In this document: positions 5,368 to 5,385 of the stretch, piece by piece
Layout of the letters: the number at the start of each line of letters is the position of its first letter
Position numbering within the stretch: the stretch's first letter is position 1
From: Clostridiales bacterium
GTDB lineage: Bacteria > Bacillota > Dehalobacteriia > UBA4068
Assembly (NCBI GenBank): GCA_009783495.1
Contig: WRDJ01000076.1
Coordinates: forward strand, 1-5,385
Direction: 5' to 3'
DNA length: 5,385 bases
Program-made: the position numbers and the translations under genes
Notes under the pieces: model-generated
Seen by the model: only the letters and a program-made list of their open reading frames with translations
Database searches by the model: none
What the model was told of the DNA's origin: nothing

Positions 5368-5385
5368 TGCAAAAGAGGCTTGACA

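Noticed and set aside
5380..5385. Perfect TTGACA on the plus strand at the very right edge
   Set aside because: It could be the -35 of a promoter firing out of the window, but the -10 would be beyond the edge, so it cannot be supported.

Overview
The window is a chromosomal stretch from what looks like a spore-forming, probably anaerobic Bacillota (Clostridia or Negativicutes type). The evidence is a SpoIID-family lytic transglycosylase, strong GGAGG ribosome binding sites, GTG and TTG starts, and the linkage ruvC-ruvA-ruvB-queH-spoIID, an order I recall from such genomes. The conserved genes are moderately GC-rich; the intergenic stretches and one small gene are clearly AT-richer. The genus cannot be fixed from this window. 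All supported genes lie on the minus strand, so the reading order runs from right to left.

Right end (5385 to 4201): an AT-rich leader with a large imperfect inverted repeat, then ruvC (TTG start) and ruvA, joined by a one-base TAATG overlap. Centre-right (4200 to 3404): the usual ruvA-ruvB junction is split by about 800 bases. These hold a 113-residue, three-helix membrane protein of unknown function with AT-rich codon usage, followed by a 440-base noncoding stretch with a G/C-run palindrome that looks like an interspersed repeat. Centre (3403 to 1815): ruvB and queH, overlapping by four bases (ATGA). Left (1814 to 239): a 115-base gap with a candidate promoter, spoIID, and an intrinsic terminator. 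Left edge (210 to 1): the N-terminus of an unidentified lipoprotein that continues outside the window.

RuvA, RuvB and RuvC together branch-migrate and cleave Holliday junctions. QueH performs the last step of queuosine synthesis in tRNA. SpoIID-type enzymes cut peptidoglycan glycan strands outside the membrane. These functions are not biochemically coupled, so this is best read as a housekeeping cluster. The accessory part is the insert between ruvA and ruvB. I found no convincing new multi-gene system. The most interesting points are that insert with its unknown membrane protein, the palindrome beside it, and shared AT-rich sequence blocks upstream of both ruvC and spoIID.
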